A stretch of DNA of 64,000 bases from Chlamydiota bacterium (GCA_021772465.1 JAJFLX010000003.1:124001-188000); one strand, 5' to 3'; shown: positions 46,135-55,160, numbered from the stretch's first letter. The notes: generated by a model from the letters alone, not told the origin. Translations and numbers: made by a program.

Positions 46135-47202
46135 TCACGGTTGACAATTTCGACCATACTGATCGATAAGAATTTCTGTATAGAGCTTTAAAAGAGTTCG
46201 AAGCCGATCTATTTCGCAGCTGAGGTGCTCAAAGCATTGACTCACACTCTCAGTATTTTCGAGACAATCGAGTGAATGAAGTACTTCAGTTGTATTCTCT
46301 AGAGAGAGAGAGAGGGCCCCCATGTCACACTCTAGCTCATTGTAGAAGTCAGCGGGATGCTGCAAGAGCCAACGTTTCTGCTTCAAGTCAAAGTCACGTG
46401 CTTTTTTCCACTTGCTGCTAAACTGATAGAGCAACCCGTAGTTGTTTAAGTTGTTGAGGAGGGTATTGCTTTTATTTATCAATCCCATGACTTGTAAATA
46501 GAGCGTATCACTGCTGATTAATTTTGCAATCGTCCCCTTTCCCGATACCATATGTCCTGTCACCTCTTGAACGGTATCGAGCGTCGAACCAAACCGCCTC
46601 GCAACATCTGTGTCGACAAGTTGCCCGAAGAAACCATGGACTGAGGTGAGTGCTCGGTTAAAGTCTTCGTTATTGGTGGCTAAAAAGTCATTGAATCCAG
46701 TCATTGTCGACTCAAAAGTCTCTGCCACTTCGGTGAGTTGGCTGAGAGCTACCTGTAGTTTATCGGTCGACTCCGCAAAGAGGATGTCGCCGGTGACTTC
46801 TTGGGCAGGTGGAGCTCCAGGTGGTGTGACTTTGGGTAAGATAGCAATTGATTTTTCCCCGAGAAGTCCAGAGGTGGCAAAAACGATCTCGTCGTAAGTA
46901 TAGATGTGGACACTCGAGTCGACTTTGAGTGTGAGCAAGTAGATGTAGAGGTTTCCAAAAGAATCAGCAGGGCTTTGGCGTGGATCTTTCACCTCTTGGA
47001 TCTCTTCTACCTCTCCCACAGGTTTTCCAGCAAAGGTGACGCGGGTCCCGGGGTCGATCTTATCGATATTTGCAAAGCGTACATGAAGTGTGACGCGGCC
47101 ATCTCCCACAGAGGGTTTTAAGAAGAGGATGAGCCAAGATAAAATTGCTATGGCTGCTATGATGAAAATGCCAAGCCAGAAGGATTTTCCACGCTCACTC
47201 AT
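46135..47202 (-). CDS. mlaD: MlaD-like MCE-domain lipid transport protein
   Basis: A 355-residue protein: one N-terminal membrane helix (about 10-28), the MCE domain (about 36-150, [32 protein letters not shown]) and a helical C-terminal region. MCE proteins form rings in the periplasm that carry phospholipids between membranes with the MlaEF transporter. It is larger than E. coli MlaD (183 residues), with an extra helical tail, as is common in MCE proteins of other phyla. It overlaps mlaF by ATGA. Confidence 0.88.
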   Translation of the reverse strand: MSERGKSFWLGIFIIAAIAILSWLILFLKPSVGDGRVTLHVRFANIDKIDPGTRVTFAGKPVGEVEEIQEVKDPRQSPADSFGNLYIYLLTLKVDSSVHIYTYDEIVFATSGLLGEKSIAILPKVTPPGAPPAQEVTGDILFAESTDKLQVALSQLTEVAETFESTMTGFNDFLATNNEDFNRALTSVHGFFGQLVDTDVARRFGSTLDTVQEVTGHMVSGKGTIAKLISSDTLYLQVMGLINKSNTLLNNLNNYGLLYQFSSKWKKARDFDLKQKRWLLQHPADFYNELECDMGALSLSLENTTEVLHSLDCLENTESVSQCFEHLSCEIDRLRTLLKLYTEILIDQYGRNCQP

Positions 47203-47942
47203 CGAATCCCTCCATTTGGAATCGCGTTGTTTAAAAATGTTTGTACGGTCGGATCATCAATCCTAGCAAATTCCTCTTTTGAGGTGTTATAGAGGATTCT
47301 CCCTTGATGATTCAATGCGATCTTATTTCCCACGTGAAATGCAGAGCAGATATCGTGAGTGACGACAATACTTGTAGCGTCAAGCTCTTTTTGGATTTGA
47401 AGGATCAGATCATTGATTTGCATTGCAGTAATGGGGTCTAGTCCAGTTGTTGGCTCATCATAGAGAAGCACTTTTGGTCTGTAAACGATCAGCCGAGCTA
47501 GAGCTGCCCTTTTGCGCATACCGCCGGAAAGATCACCCGGCATAAGAAGTTCTGTCCCCTCTAGCCCTACCATCCTAAGCGCCTCATAGACTCGCTCTTG
47601 AATCTCTAGTTCGGGGCAGATACGGTGCTGCCGAAGATAAAACGCGGTGTTTTCACCTACCGTTAATGAATCAAAAAGAGCTCCCGCTTGAAAAAGCATC
47701 CCCACCTCTCGGATCGCTTTGAGAAGAGCTGCAGCTTTCAGCTGTGAGATGTTCACTCTATCGAGAAAAACGGAGCCTTTGTCTGGTTTTTCAATGCCCA
47801 TAATCTGACGTAAAAGGACACTTTTTCCCTCGCCTGAACGGCCTAAGATGACCTGCGTATCGCCCGAAGCTATTTTGAGATTCAATCCTTTAAGGACTTC
47901 CTTTTTGCCATAACTTTTCCATAAATCCTCTACTTCAATCAT
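47199..47942 (-). CDS. mlaF: MlaF-like ABC transporter ATPase
   Basis: A 247-residue ABC ATPase. Walker A is ILGRSGEGKSVLLRQI, the signature LSGGMRKRAALARLI, and Walker B VLLYDEPTTGLDPI followed by the His-switch VVTHDICSA. MRKRAALAR is typical of the Mla/Mkl branch. It powers phospholipid transport with MlaE and MlaD. I take ATG 47942; a GTG at 47945 overlapping the mlaE stop is also possible. The genes mlaE-mlaF-mlaD are tightly spaced. Confidence 0.9.
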   Translation of the reverse strand: MIEVEDLWKSYGKKEVLKGLNLKIASGDTQVILGRSGEGKSVLLRQIMGIEKPDKGSVFLDRVNISQLKAAALLKAIREVGMLFQAGALFDSLTVGENTAFYLRQHRICPELEIQERVYEALRMVGLEGTELLMPGDLSGGMRKRAALARLIVYRPKVLLYDEPTTGLDPITAMQINDLILQIQKELDATSIVVTHDICSAFHVGNKIALNHQGRILYNTSKEEFARIDDPTVQTFLNNAIPNGGIR

Positions 47943-48736
47943 CACAAACCAAACCTTTCAACTAAGGTGATATGAAAGACATTGAGCCCTACGGTTAAAA
48001 TGAAATTGAAGATGAGGATGTAGGAGTAGCAGATCACCACGCTGTTTGTCGTCGAGCGGCCAACCCCAGCAGCGCCCCCTTGCGTTGTCATCCCCTTGTA
48101 ACAAGAGATTGTACTGATGATAATTCCAAAGAAAAAGGCCTTGATGATTCCAGTCCAGATGTCGAAGTAGGTGATGTTGACTGGCATGGGATCGAAGTAA
48201 CCTTGAGGAGTCATTCCAAAGATTTTGACTGCAATGATATAGCCCCCAAAAATACCCATGACTGCACTAAAAAGGGTCAATATAGGAAGCATGGTCACGC
48301 AGCCGATGATTCGAGGGGCAATCAAATAGCGCAAGGGGCTTACTGCCATCGATCGAAGAGCATCAATTTGCTCGGTCACTCCCATGGTGCCGATGACTGC
48401 TGTCATAGCAGAGCCTACACGCCCTGTTACCATAAAGGCTGTGAGCACGGGGCCAATTTCTGTGAGCATCCCCGTTCCTACAAGAAGTCCTGTTGCACTC
48501 GCAAGCCCTTTGTCTGCAAGCTGGTAAAACGACTGCGCTGCGAGAACCATGCCCGTCGAAAAACCTGTAATGGCAACAACTGGAAGCGAGAGCACTCCGA
48601 TATTGAAGAGTTGATCGAGTATCAAAGAAAAGGAAGGGGGGCGCTTGACACTTGCTTTAAAGGTCTGAAAGAGAAGTTGCGCCCACAGCCCGACTCCAAC
48701 AAAGGAGGAATAGATTTTTTCGATGTAAGTATCCAT
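47942..48736 (-). CDS. mlaE: MlaE-like permease
   Basis: A 264-residue permease with five to six helices. The family motifs LPVVAITGFSTGMVLAAQS, GLLVGTGMLTEIGPVLTAFMV, RVGSAMTAVIGTMGVTEQID and ALRSMAVSP are all present. It forms the membrane channel of the MlaFEDB-type complex, which maintains outer-membrane lipid asymmetry. It begins the operon; no MlaB or MlaC is seen here. The upstream 51 bases reach the chaperone-like gene. Confidence 0.92.
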   Translation of the reverse strand: MDTYIEKIYSSFVGVGLWAQLLFQTFKASVKRPPSFSLILDQLFNIGVLSLPVVAITGFSTGMVLAAQSFYQLADKGLASATGLLVGTGMLTEIGPVLTAFMVTGRVGSAMTAVIGTMGVTEQIDALRSMAVSPLRYLIAPRIIGCVTMLPILTLFSAVMGIFGGYIIAVKIFGMTPQGYFDPMPVNITYFDIWTGIIKAFFFGIIISTISCYKGMTTQGGAAGVGRSTTNSVVICYSYILIFNFILTVGLNVFHITLVERFGL

Positions 48737-48787
48737 CGATCGCGATTGTATGCGCTCGCAGTGGATAGGATCAATGATTGATTTGGG

Positions 48788-49246
48788 TCAGGCTTTGTAG
48801 GGGAAGAAAGATGAAGGGGGAGGGGGGATCACCTCATTTTGGGCGGGAGTTTGAAGAAGCTGGTGGAGTTGTTCGAGAGCTCCTTTGCGTTCTCGAAGAA
48901 ACTCTGTGATTACACCCTTGAGATCAGCGCTTTGCACATCAGGGTGGATCCTAAGGTGGAGGAAGAAAAGATCCTCATCGGGTTTGACAGAGGCAGTCGA
49001 TTGAGCGTTCTCATTGAGTTTAAGAGTGAGCATGCACACCTCTTTTCTTCTTTCGTGGGGAAAAGAGAGCACGACTGAGCTCGCGAGAATCGTGTTGGGG
49101 ACAAGGTGCTCGTCGCACTCAAAAAGAAGGGGGACCTCACCCTCTTTCATGATAAGAAGGCAAGCCTCTTTGGCATCAGGAGCAAGCGTTTTAAGCTCGA
49201 GCGCTTGAGCGAGTTCGAGTAGAAAATACTCGAAGAGGCTTTTCAT
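48788..49246 (-). CDS. CesT-like type III secretion chaperone (downstream copy)
   Basis: A 152-residue acidic protein with the CesT-like layout: helix LFEYFLLELAQALELKTL, a strand with EACLLIMKEGEVPLLFEC, and later FFLHLRIHP and a helix VITEFLRERKGALEQLHQLL; a Pro-rich tail ends in PPPPSSFFPY. Such small acidic chaperones hold type III effectors or gatekeepers before export. It overlaps the preceding gene by ATGA, so the two are probably translated together. Fold-level guess; not a confident family match. Confidence 0.55.
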   Translation of the reverse strand: MKSLFEYFLLELAQALELKTLAPDAKEACLLIMKEGEVPLLFECDEHLVPNTILASSVVLSFPHERRKEVCMLTLKLNENAQSTASVKPDEDLFFLHLRIHPDVQSADLKGVITEFLRERKGALEQLHQLLQTPAQNEVIPPPPSSFFPYKA

Positions 49247-49950
49247 GATCCCTCTCGAATTGCATCCTCGATATCATCGTTGATCGACGCCATAAAACGC
49301 TCAGCTGAAACCATTTTGTCAGGTTCTTCAGTTAGCAAATTTTTGCCCGCCATGTAATCAGCAAGTTCTTGAGGTGTTACATTTTCTGGGAGCTCGATCA
49401 AGATCTCTCCAACCTTGAGTGCCTGTTCTTTTAACTCAAGGGTGAAATCAGTAACTTGTACTCGCTTTCCTTGAAGAGCTTGAACAAGAGGGTCTCCACC
49501 TGTGAGAAGAAGAGCAAACATCATATCAGTGCGTTTGTTTTCAGGATATCCTCTCGTAATAGCTTGTAATCGCGCCTCTTTTGGCTTGAAAAGCTCACGC
49601 AGATTACTGATATCTCTCGCATCAAAACTATCCACTATCCAGGGCGAGCACAACTGCTTGAATTTTTGGATCTCTTCCTGAGAAAAATTTTGCTGTTCAA
49701 GCGCTTTTTGGATAGTCGCCCGTTTCTCTTCGGGAAAAAGTAAACTCGCATCATATCTTTGCGCCTCTAGCCTGCCCATAAAAATGGCTTTAAACCAGAA
49801 AGTCACAAATTGAACAATTCTCCTACCTAAGGACTGAGCCTCCGGGAGTCGAGGGCCTTCAGAGGGAACTTGCCGCGCCTTAGCCACATCCTCAGGTCTT
49901 TCAGGTGGTATCGGAGTGGCCCCCCCCGTGTTACCTATTCTTTGATTCAT
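49243..49950 (-). CDS. Candidate type III secreted protein between two chaperones
   Basis: A 235-residue protein without recognised family. The N-terminus is Gly/Pro/Ser-rich and disordered (RIGNTGGATPIPPERPED), as in type III signals; a hydrophobic-aromatic stretch (about 43-58, GRRIVQFVTFWFKAIFMG) could be a membrane-interacting helix; the remainder is helical. AAGGAG stands eight bases before ATG 49950. Overlaps of 20 bases with the upstream chaperone-like gene and four with the downstream one suggest a chaperone-substrate-chaperone operon. Function is inferred from context. Confidence 0.55.
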   Translation of the reverse strand: MNQRIGNTGGATPIPPERPEDVAKARQVPSEGPRLPEAQSLGRRIVQFVTFWFKAIFMGRLEAQRYDASLLFPEEKRATIQKALEQQNFSQEEIQKFKQLCSPWIVDSFDARDISNLRELFKPKEARLQAITRGYPENKRTDMMFALLLTGGDPLVQALQGKRVQVTDFTLELKEQALKVGEILIELPENVTPQELADYMAGKNLLTEEPDKMVSAERFMASINDDIEDAIREGS

Positions 49951-50389
49951 CTCTTGTCTCCTTATTAAATCGACTCAAAAGCAGGAAACCCTCCCAGCAC
50001 GAGAGAGTCTCGCTCCATTCACGGGCCATGTGCATCACTCTGTGCAGCCACTCCCAATTCTCGTAAGGGGGGGTCGCTAGGGTAGTTTGCGCACTTAGCT
50101 TCAAACTCTTCCCCTCACAATCAAGTGAGAGCGTGCACCCTCCTGTGTTGACCCCAAGGTAGTTGCTCGTGGCCAGCTCATTGAGCTGCTCCCCACTCAA
50201 CGGGGTCATCACAATCCCAAGCTCAAGCTCCATCCGTAGGCTCCCCTCGAAAGGCCCTTCTGAAAGGGTGAGATGGTTCGCATCGAGCAACAAGTCGACG
50301 TTTTTTTCCTCGATAGCTTCTGCGCTCGCAGTGCCCCCAAGTTTTTCGCCAAAATAGGCCAGCGTCTCTTCAAAACTGTACAGACCCAT
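49931..50389 (-). CDS. CesT-like type III secretion chaperone (upstream copy)
   Basis: A 152-residue acidic protein from ATG 50389, preceded by GGGGG and an A-tract. The CesT-like outline is: helix SFEETLAYFGEKLGG, strands NVDLLLDANHLTLSEG and LRMELELGIVMTPL, then LNELATSNYLGVNTGGCTL, a stretch close to the chaperone consensus LLxANxxGxxTGGxxL, and a C-terminal helix WLHRVMHMAREWSETL. This is the more convincing of the two. It heads an operon with the candidate substrate and faces ispG divergently across 94 bases with palindromes. Confidence 0.65.
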   Translation of the reverse strand: MGLYSFEETLAYFGEKLGGTASAEAIEEKNVDLLLDANHLTLSEGPFEGSLRMELELGIVMTPLSGEQLNELATSNYLGVNTGGCTLSLDCEGKSLKLSAQTTLATPPYENWEWLHRVMHMAREWSETLSCWEGFLLLSRFNKETRDESKNR

Positions 50390-50422
50390 CTTTTTTTTCC
50401 CCCAGACACAATTGGGTTTCTC

Positions 50423-50452
50423 GGATACCCTGTATCCATTATCATGGGTATC
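50423..50452. promoter_or_regulatory. Nested palindromes between ispG and the chaperone operon
   Basis: GGATAC CCT GTATCC (50423-50437) is a perfect inverted repeat, and GATACCC (50424-50430) pairs again with GGGTATC (50446-50452). Three related half-sites lie in the divergent intergenic region, as expected for a dimeric regulator. TTGAAC (50453-50458) and TTTAAA (50476-50481), 17 bases apart, may be the ispG promoter. Direct observation; regulator unknown. Confidence 0.45.
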
Positions 50453-50483
50453 TTGAACGTGTGTCAATCTATTATTTTAAAAA

Positions 50484-52136
50484 ATGATGCCTGGAAAAAA
50501 TTATCAGACGCGTGAAGTGAGAGTCGGCTCCCTAGCAATAGGGGGGAACAATCCTGTTCGCATTCAGTCTATGACGACCTCAGACACGCGCGATGTGAAG
50601 GCCACAGTCGATCAAATCGTCCGACTAGCGGATGCTGGATGTGAGCTCGTTCGTATCACTGTCCAGGGTCAGAAAGAGGCGGAGGCGTGTGAGGCGATTA
50701 AAGAGGCTCTTGCGCGGCAGGGACTCGGTATCCCCTTAGCTGCAGATATTCATTTTTATCCACCTGCAGCTCTTAGAGTTGTTGAATTTGTAGACAAGGT
50801 AAGGATTAATCCTGGCAACTTTGCTGATAAGCGGGCCTCTTTTAAGACTCTCATCTACGACGATGCAAGTTACGAGACAGCACTCAACAAGGTCGAAGAA
50901 AAATTTGCTCCTTTAGTGTTGAAATGCAAGAAATTAGGGCGAGCAATGCGGATTGGCACAAACCACGGCTCCCTTTCAGACCGTGTGATGAACCGATTTG
51001 GCGATTCCCCCGAAGGAATGGTGGAGTCAGCCTTTGAGTATGCTCGCATCTGCCGAAAATATGACTACCACGACTTGATCTTTTCCATGAAATCGAGCAA
51101 CCCGAAAGTGATGGTGGCGGCTTATCGTCTTTTAGTGGAGAAGATGCAAGAGATGGGGTGGGATTACCCCCTTCACCTAGGAGTTACAGAGGCTGGAGCT
51201 GGAAAAGAGGGGAGGATCAAATCAGCGATGGGGATCGGCTCTCTGCTCCTCGATGGGCTTGGCGATACCATTCGTTTCTCTTTGACCGAAGATCCCTGGG
51301 AAGAGATCGCCCCTGCTCGTGAACTCGCAAGCTGGGCAGAAAATCGAGCGGGGAGAGTAGGCGCCTTTGTCTCTCCTTTGCGGATACCTCCTGAGATTCC
51401 TGCACCGCTTCACCGAGATGGATCAGTTGTTCTCCGTGTGAAGCCTGAGCAGGTAGAGAAGGAAGACTTTTTCCAACAAGTGGGGTGCGAGATGCAACTA
51501 GGGCGCCCGGTAAAGGGGGAGCTCGCAGCTGATGCGATTGTCGCTGATTTCAAACATCCGAAACTAGAGACCCTGGCTAAATTAGGCATTCCTACGCTCG
51601 ATCGGTTCCTTTTGAGTGTGTCAAAAACTCCCCATCTGGCCGCGCGCACCTATTTCGAAGAGCAACGACCTCAAGATCCTGTAATCCTTGATTTTCCCTA
51701 TGAAGGGCCGATGCAAGCAGCAGCGAGTTACGGCTCGCTTCTCTGCGATGGGCTCGGGGAAGGGATCGTTCTCCCTCTAGAGGCTGGGCTTGAAACAGGG
51801 TTCATGATCTTGCAAGCCGCTCGGATGCGCGCTTCGACGACAGAGTTCATCTCATGCCCCGGGTGCGGTCGTACTCTTTTTGATCTTCAAGAGGTTGCAG
51901 GCAGAATTCGCGATCAAACCGGGCATCTCCCCGGGGTGAAAATTGCCATCATGGGCTGCATTGTCAACGGCCCTGGCGAGATGGCTGACGCCGATTTTGG
52001 CTACGTCGGGTCTCTCCCTGGAAAAATCGATCTTTACGTAGGAAAAGAGCGGGTTGAGAAGCATATCCCCATGGAAGTGGCAGATGAGAGGCTCATCGAG
52101 CTGATCAAAGCCCACGGAAGATGGATTGATAAATAA
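50484..52136 (+). CDS. ispG: 4-hydroxy-3-methylbut-2-enyl-diphosphate synthase
   Basis: A 550-residue IspG, long because of an insert between the TIM barrel and the iron-sulphur domain, as in plants and other Chlamydiae. PVRIQSMTTSDTRDV opens the barrel, ADIHFYPPAAL and KVRINPGNF follow, and the cluster ligands are in CPGCGRTL and IMGCIVNGPGEMADADFGYVG. It acts in the non-mevalonate isoprenoid pathway that would also feed the menaquinone side chain. There is no clear ribosome binding site; two ATG codons are adjacent at 50484. Confidence 0.95.
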   Translation: MMPGKNYQTREVRVGSLAIGGNNPVRIQSMTTSDTRDVKATVDQIVRLADAGCELVRITVQGQKEAEACEAIKEALARQGLGIPLAADIHFYPPAALRVVEFVDKVRINPGNFADKRASFKTLIYDDASYETALNKVEEKFAPLVLKCKKLGRAMRIGTNHGSLSDRVMNRFGDSPEGMVESAFEYARICRKYDYHDLIFSMKSSNPKVMVAAYRLLVEKMQEMGWDYPLHLGVTEAGAGKEGRIKSAMGIGSLLLDGLGDTIRFSLTEDPWEEIAPARELASWAENRAGRVGAFVSPLRIPPEIPAPLHRDGSVVLRVKPEQVEKEDFFQQVGCEMQLGRPVKGELAADAIVADFKHPKLETLAKLGIPTLDRFLLSVSKTPHLAARTYFEEQRPQDPVILDFPYEGPMQAAASYGSLLCDGLGEGIVLPLEAGLETGFMILQAARMRASTTEFISCPGCGRTLFDLQEVAGRIRDQTGHLPGVKIAIMGCIVNGPGEMADADFGYVGSLPGKIDLYVGKERVEKHIPMEVADERLIELIKAHGRWIDK

Positions 52137-52153
52137 TCTTTATTAGTTAAAAT
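52126..52153 (+). promoter_or_regulatory. Promoter of the Cys/Tyr-rich exported protein gene
   Basis: TTGATA (52126-52131) and TAAAAT (52148-52153) with a 16-base spacer straddle the ispG stop. Transcription would start near 52160, and AGAGG (52162-52166) is the ribosome binding site for ATG 52174. Confidence 0.6.
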
Positions 52154-52173
52154 ATAACTATAGAGGTTAATTT

Positions 52174-52458
52174 ATGAAATTAAAGTTTATTCTGATATTT
52201 GTTGTAGTTTTTATGTTTAATGCATTGCAAGCAGACCCTTGTTGTGTCTGCATTGAGCGCTACTACAACCCGAACTGGGCAAACTACGACGGAGTTCCGT
52301 ACGGTTACATTGATATCAATGACTACCCTTACGGCTTGCCTGTAAACTACTGCTTCAATGCTTGCCCCTGCCGGCGGGCTTGCTACAGTGACTATCGGTA
52401 CTACGTTCAATGCCGTGAACATGGCGAGGGGTGCGGGTGTGAGGATGAAGGGAGATAG
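52174..52458 (+). CDS. Small exported Cys/Tyr-rich protein
   Basis: A 94-residue protein. Residues 1-20 (MKLKFILIFVVVFMFNALQA) form a clear Sec signal peptide ending in L-Q-A. The mature 74 residues contain ten Cys (23, 24, 26, 60, 64, 66, 70, 80, 87, 89) and twelve Tyr, with motifs DPCCVC, CFNACPCRRAC and GCGCE. Even Cys number and export suggest disulphide cross-linking; Chlamydiae rigidify their envelope with Cys-rich proteins rather than thick peptidoglycan, so an envelope role is a fair guess. No family match is recognised. It has its own promoter and overlaps the phosphatase gene by 14 bases. Confidence 0.7.
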   Translation: MKLKFILIFVVVFMFNALQADPCCVCIERYYNPNWANYDGVPYGYIDINDYPYGLPVNYCFNACPCRRACYSDYRYYVQCREHGEGCGCEDEGR

Positions 52459-53299
52459 TCCAAGGGGGATCATCTCGCTCGATATTGATGGGACGATCAC
52501 GACTTCAAAGTACGATCTGGATCCTGAAATCACGACCTACCTTGAGGGGCTGATCGAAAAGAACTGGGTCTTGATTTTTGTCACAGGGCGGACATTCTCT
52601 TTTGCAGCTCCTGTTCTTTCGAGCCTGCGAGGCACCTATTTTTTGGCTGTACAAAATGGTTCCGCTCTCTACAAGATGCCGGGAGCGGAGCTTATTAAAA
52701 AGCAGATGCTTCCCATCTCTTGTTTGCCAGAACTCGACCTTGTGTTTAGAGAAAGGGGAGGGGGCTTGCTCGTTGAGTCGGGCTATTTGCAAGGAGATAT
52801 TTGCTACTTCAAGCCGGGTGATTATACCCAATCTGAGCTAGAATACGTGAATTATCGAAAGGAAATGTCCCCTGAACCGTGGGAACCTCTCGACGATTTC
52901 GAAAATTTGACGCTGCAAGAATTTGCCGTAGGAAAATATTTTGCAGATAAAGAGGAGGCGGAAGAGATCGCAGATCAGGTGCGTAAGATTGCTCCTTTTA
53001 AAGTGATTGTGATTCGCGACCCCTTTAAATCTGGCGGCTTTTTAGCGCATATCAATGCGCCGCGCACATCAAAGGGGGAGATCCTCTCCTATTTTGCCAG
53101 CCACTATCCCGAAGATACTCTCATCATTGGCGCGGGGGATGACTATAATGACGTCGAAATGTTAGAAAGATGTCGATTTAAAATCGTGATGGAAAATGCG
53201 CCAAAGCCCCTCCACGTCCTAGCCGATGTGATTGCTCCACCCGTTGATGCGCAAGGGATCATTCCAGCACTAGAGGAGGCTATAAAATGGAAGGGTTGA
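52445..53299 (+). CDS. HAD superfamily (Cof-type) phosphatase
   Basis: A 284-residue HAD hydrolase of the Cof/sucrose-phosphatase type. Motif I is SLDIDGTITTSKY, motif II FVTGRTFSF, the conserved Lys lies in the SKGEIL segment, and motif IV is IIGAGDDYNDVEML. A cap domain sits between II and III. The substrate is unknown; sugar phosphates are usual. The start ATG 52445 is chosen because it begins just before DIDGT; it overlaps the Cys-rich gene. The stop overlaps folB by 13 bases. Confidence 0.85.
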   Translation: MKGDSPRGIISLDIDGTITTSKYDLDPEITTYLEGLIEKNWVLIFVTGRTFSFAAPVLSSLRGTYFLAVQNGSALYKMPGAELIKKQMLPISCLPELDLVFRERGGGLLVESGYLQGDICYFKPGDYTQSELEYVNYRKEMSPEPWEPLDDFENLTLQEFAVGKYFADKEEAEEIADQVRKIAPFKVIVIRDPFKSGGFLAHINAPRTSKGEILSYFASHYPEDTLIIGAGDDYNDVEMLERCRFKIVMENAPKPLHVLADVIAPPVDAQGIIPALEEAIKWKG

Positions 53300-53643
53300 T
53301 CAAAATAGAGGGTTTGAGGATTCAGTGTGTGATTGGAGCCCATGCCTATGAGCGAAGCATTGAGCAGGAACTCATCTGCGATGTGGAGATGAGAGGCAAT
53401 CTAGCTGAGCCTGTACGCACAGATTCTGTGGTCGATACGATCAACTATACCCAAGTGTGTGAAGTGTGTCAGAAACTAGCCCAAGAGCGGCAGTACCATC
53501 TGCTCGAGACCTTTGCCTATGAGGCGCTGCATGCGCTGATCGACACCTTCCCTCTCATCGATTGGGCTAAAATCCGGGTGAAAAAGCGTCTTGGGGTGCC
53601 TCTGGCCCGCTACGCTGTAGTGGAATTTGAAAAGAAGCGATGA
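53287..53643 (+). CDS. folB: Dihydroneopterin aldolase
   Basis: A 118-residue FolB-type enzyme. IEGLRIQCVIGAHAYERSIEQ holds the conserved pterin-site residues, DTINYTQVCEV the catalytic Tyr, and the final VKKRLGVPLARYAVVEF the Lys and Pro of the active site. It cleaves dihydroneopterin to hydroxymethyl-dihydropterin in folate synthesis; a FolX epimerase cannot be fully excluded. It overlaps the next gene, an SDR reductase, by ATGA. Confidence 0.88.
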   Translation: MEGLIKIEGLRIQCVIGAHAYERSIEQELICDVEMRGNLAEPVRTDSVVDTINYTQVCEVCQKLAQERQYHLLETFAYEALHALIDTFPLIDWAKIRVKKRLGVPLARYAVVEFEKKR

Positions 53644-54269
53644 GTCTAATTCTTGTAACCGGCGGCGCTAAAGGGCTTGGCGCTGAAATTGCCAAGCAAC
53701 TTACGCGCGCAAATCACCGCGTCTTGATCCAATACAACAATAGTAGTCAAAGTGTAGATCGGGTCGTGGAGGCGTGCGAAGGGGGCGCGGAGAAAATTTT
53801 TGGGGATTTATCCACACCAGATGGCACTTCGGAATTTTTGACTCGACTCCCACAAGTTTCGGGGCTTGTCAACAACGTCGGCCCCTTCGAAGGGGAGTGG
53901 AACTCCCTTTTTCAGGTTAATTTTTTTGCCGCGCGCGAGCTTTCTGAAACTCTTCAACCTCAAACTATCGTAAATATTGGTGTGAGTGGCCTTGAGCATG
54001 GGGGGATGGCCCGGGCAACTGCCTATGGATGCGCGAAAGCAGCTCTCCTTTTCTATACCCGATCCCTTGCCAAGAGATGGGCCTCGAGAGGAGCTACAGT
54101 AAATATGGTCTCCCCTGGTTACATGGAAAATTCCCTTGTAGAGCCAGATGTTCTCCCTATGGGCCGCTTAGCGCGTTTGGAGGAGGTCGCCGAAGCGGTG
54201 GTCTACCTTTTCTCACCAGCAGCGCGCTACATCACGGGACAAAACCTAGAGATAGCCGGAGGTTTATAA
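53640..54269 (+). CDS. Short-chain dehydrogenase, possible pteridine reductase (FolM-like)
   Basis: A 209-residue SDR. The cofactor site is [14 protein letters not shown], the central VNNVGPFEG takes the place of NNAG, and the active-site Tyr-x3-Lys is AYGCAKAAL. The usual catalytic Ser is in [10 protein letters not shown]. Translational coupling to folB (ATGA) suggests a pterin substrate as in FolM or PTR1, but FabG-like activity is possible because fabI follows on the other strand. It converges on fabI with a six-base overlap. Confidence 0.75.
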   Translation: MSLILVTGGAKGLGAEIAKQLTRANHRVLIQYNNSSQSVDRVVEACEGGAEKIFGDLSTPDGTSEFLTRLPQVSGLVNNVGPFEGEWNSLFQVNFFAARELSETLQPQTIVNIGVSGLEHGGMARATAYGCAKAALLFYTRSLAKRWASRGATVNMVSPGYMENSLVEPDVLPMGRLARLEEVAEAVVYLFSPAARYITGQNLEIAGGL

Positions 54270-55160
54270 CCCCTCTTGGAGAATTTCAGGTCCCACTCCC
54301 ATCGCATGCATCCCTTTGTCGACATAGAGAGTGACTCCAGTGATAGCTGATGCGAGAGGGGAGAGAAGAAAAACAGCTGCGTTGCCCACCTCCCTCGCAT
54401 CGAGCGGCTCGGGTAGAGGCGCTCCTTTCGCTGCGTAATCAATCATGCGACCGATAAATCCGATCGCTCGAGCTGCACGGCTCGAGAGAGCCCCGGCTGA
54501 CAAGGTGTTGACGCGAAGGCCCCATTTCCGTCCAGCCTCCCAGGCGAGGGTTCTAGTGTCGCTCTCAAGAGCTGCTTTGGCAGAGCTCATCCCCCCACCA
54601 TAACCTGGCACGGCTCGCTCTGAGGCAAGGTAGGTGAGAGAGAGGGTAGCTCCACCCGCTCGCATCAGCGGACCAAAATGGGCGAGAAGGCTTACAAAGG
54701 AGTAAGCGGAGCTGCTCATCGCAGCCAAGTATCCCTCGCGAGAGGTTTCGAGAAGTGGTTTTTTAACTTCAGGTGCATTTGCAAGCGAGTGGATGAGAAA
54801 ATCGATCTCCCCGAAATCTTTTTTCACAGCTGCTGCTACTTCAGAGATCGTATACCCCGGCACATCTTTGTACCGTTTGTTCTCTTTAATTTCTGTGGGC
54901 ACCTGGTTTGGAGTATCAAAAGCCGCATCAAGAGGGTAGATCTTGGAGATCTGCATCAGAGAACCATCGCTTAGTTTGCGAGATTCATCGAATTTCCCCG
55001 CCTGGAGCGAAGTGGTAAAAATTTTGAGGATGGGAGTCCACGTGCCGACGATGATCTCAGCGCCCGCCTCAGCTAGAGCTTTAGCGATAGCCCATCCAAA
55101 TCCTTGATCATCGCCAATTCCAGCGATGAAAGCCTTTTTTCCTTTCAGATCAATTTTCAT
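54264..55160 (-). CDS. fabI: Enoyl-[acyl-carrier-protein] reductase FabI
   Basis: A 298-residue atypical SDR with the FabI features: [23 protein letters not shown] for NADH binding, [14 protein letters not shown], the serine-tyrosine region [22 protein letters not shown] (Tyr and Lys of the Tyr-x6-Lys motif), and the substrate loop [13 protein letters not shown]. It does the last step of each fatty-acid elongation round. The start is ATG 55160, with AGGAG eight bases upstream; a GTG two codons earlier is less likely. Confidence 0.93.
   Translation of the reverse strand: MKIDLKGKKAFIAGIGDDQGFGWAIAKALAEAGAEIIVGTWTPILKIFTTSLQAGKFDESRKLSDGSLMQISKIYPLDAAFDTPNQVPTEIKENKRYKDVPGYTISEVAAAVKKDFGEIDFLIHSLANAPEVKKPLLETSREGYLAAMSSSAYSFVSLLAHFGPLMRAGGATLSLTYLASERAVPGYGGGMSSAKAALESDTRTLAWEAGRKWGLRVNTLSAGALSSRAARAIGFIGRMIDYAAKGAPLPEPLDAREVGNAAVFLLSPLASAITGVTLYVDKGMHAMGVGPEILQEGL

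Noticed and set aside
53808..53816. A perfect TTATCCACA DnaA-box sequence
   Set aside because: It is single, lies inside the SDR gene and has no neighbouring boxes or AT-rich unwinding region, so it is not evidence of an origin.
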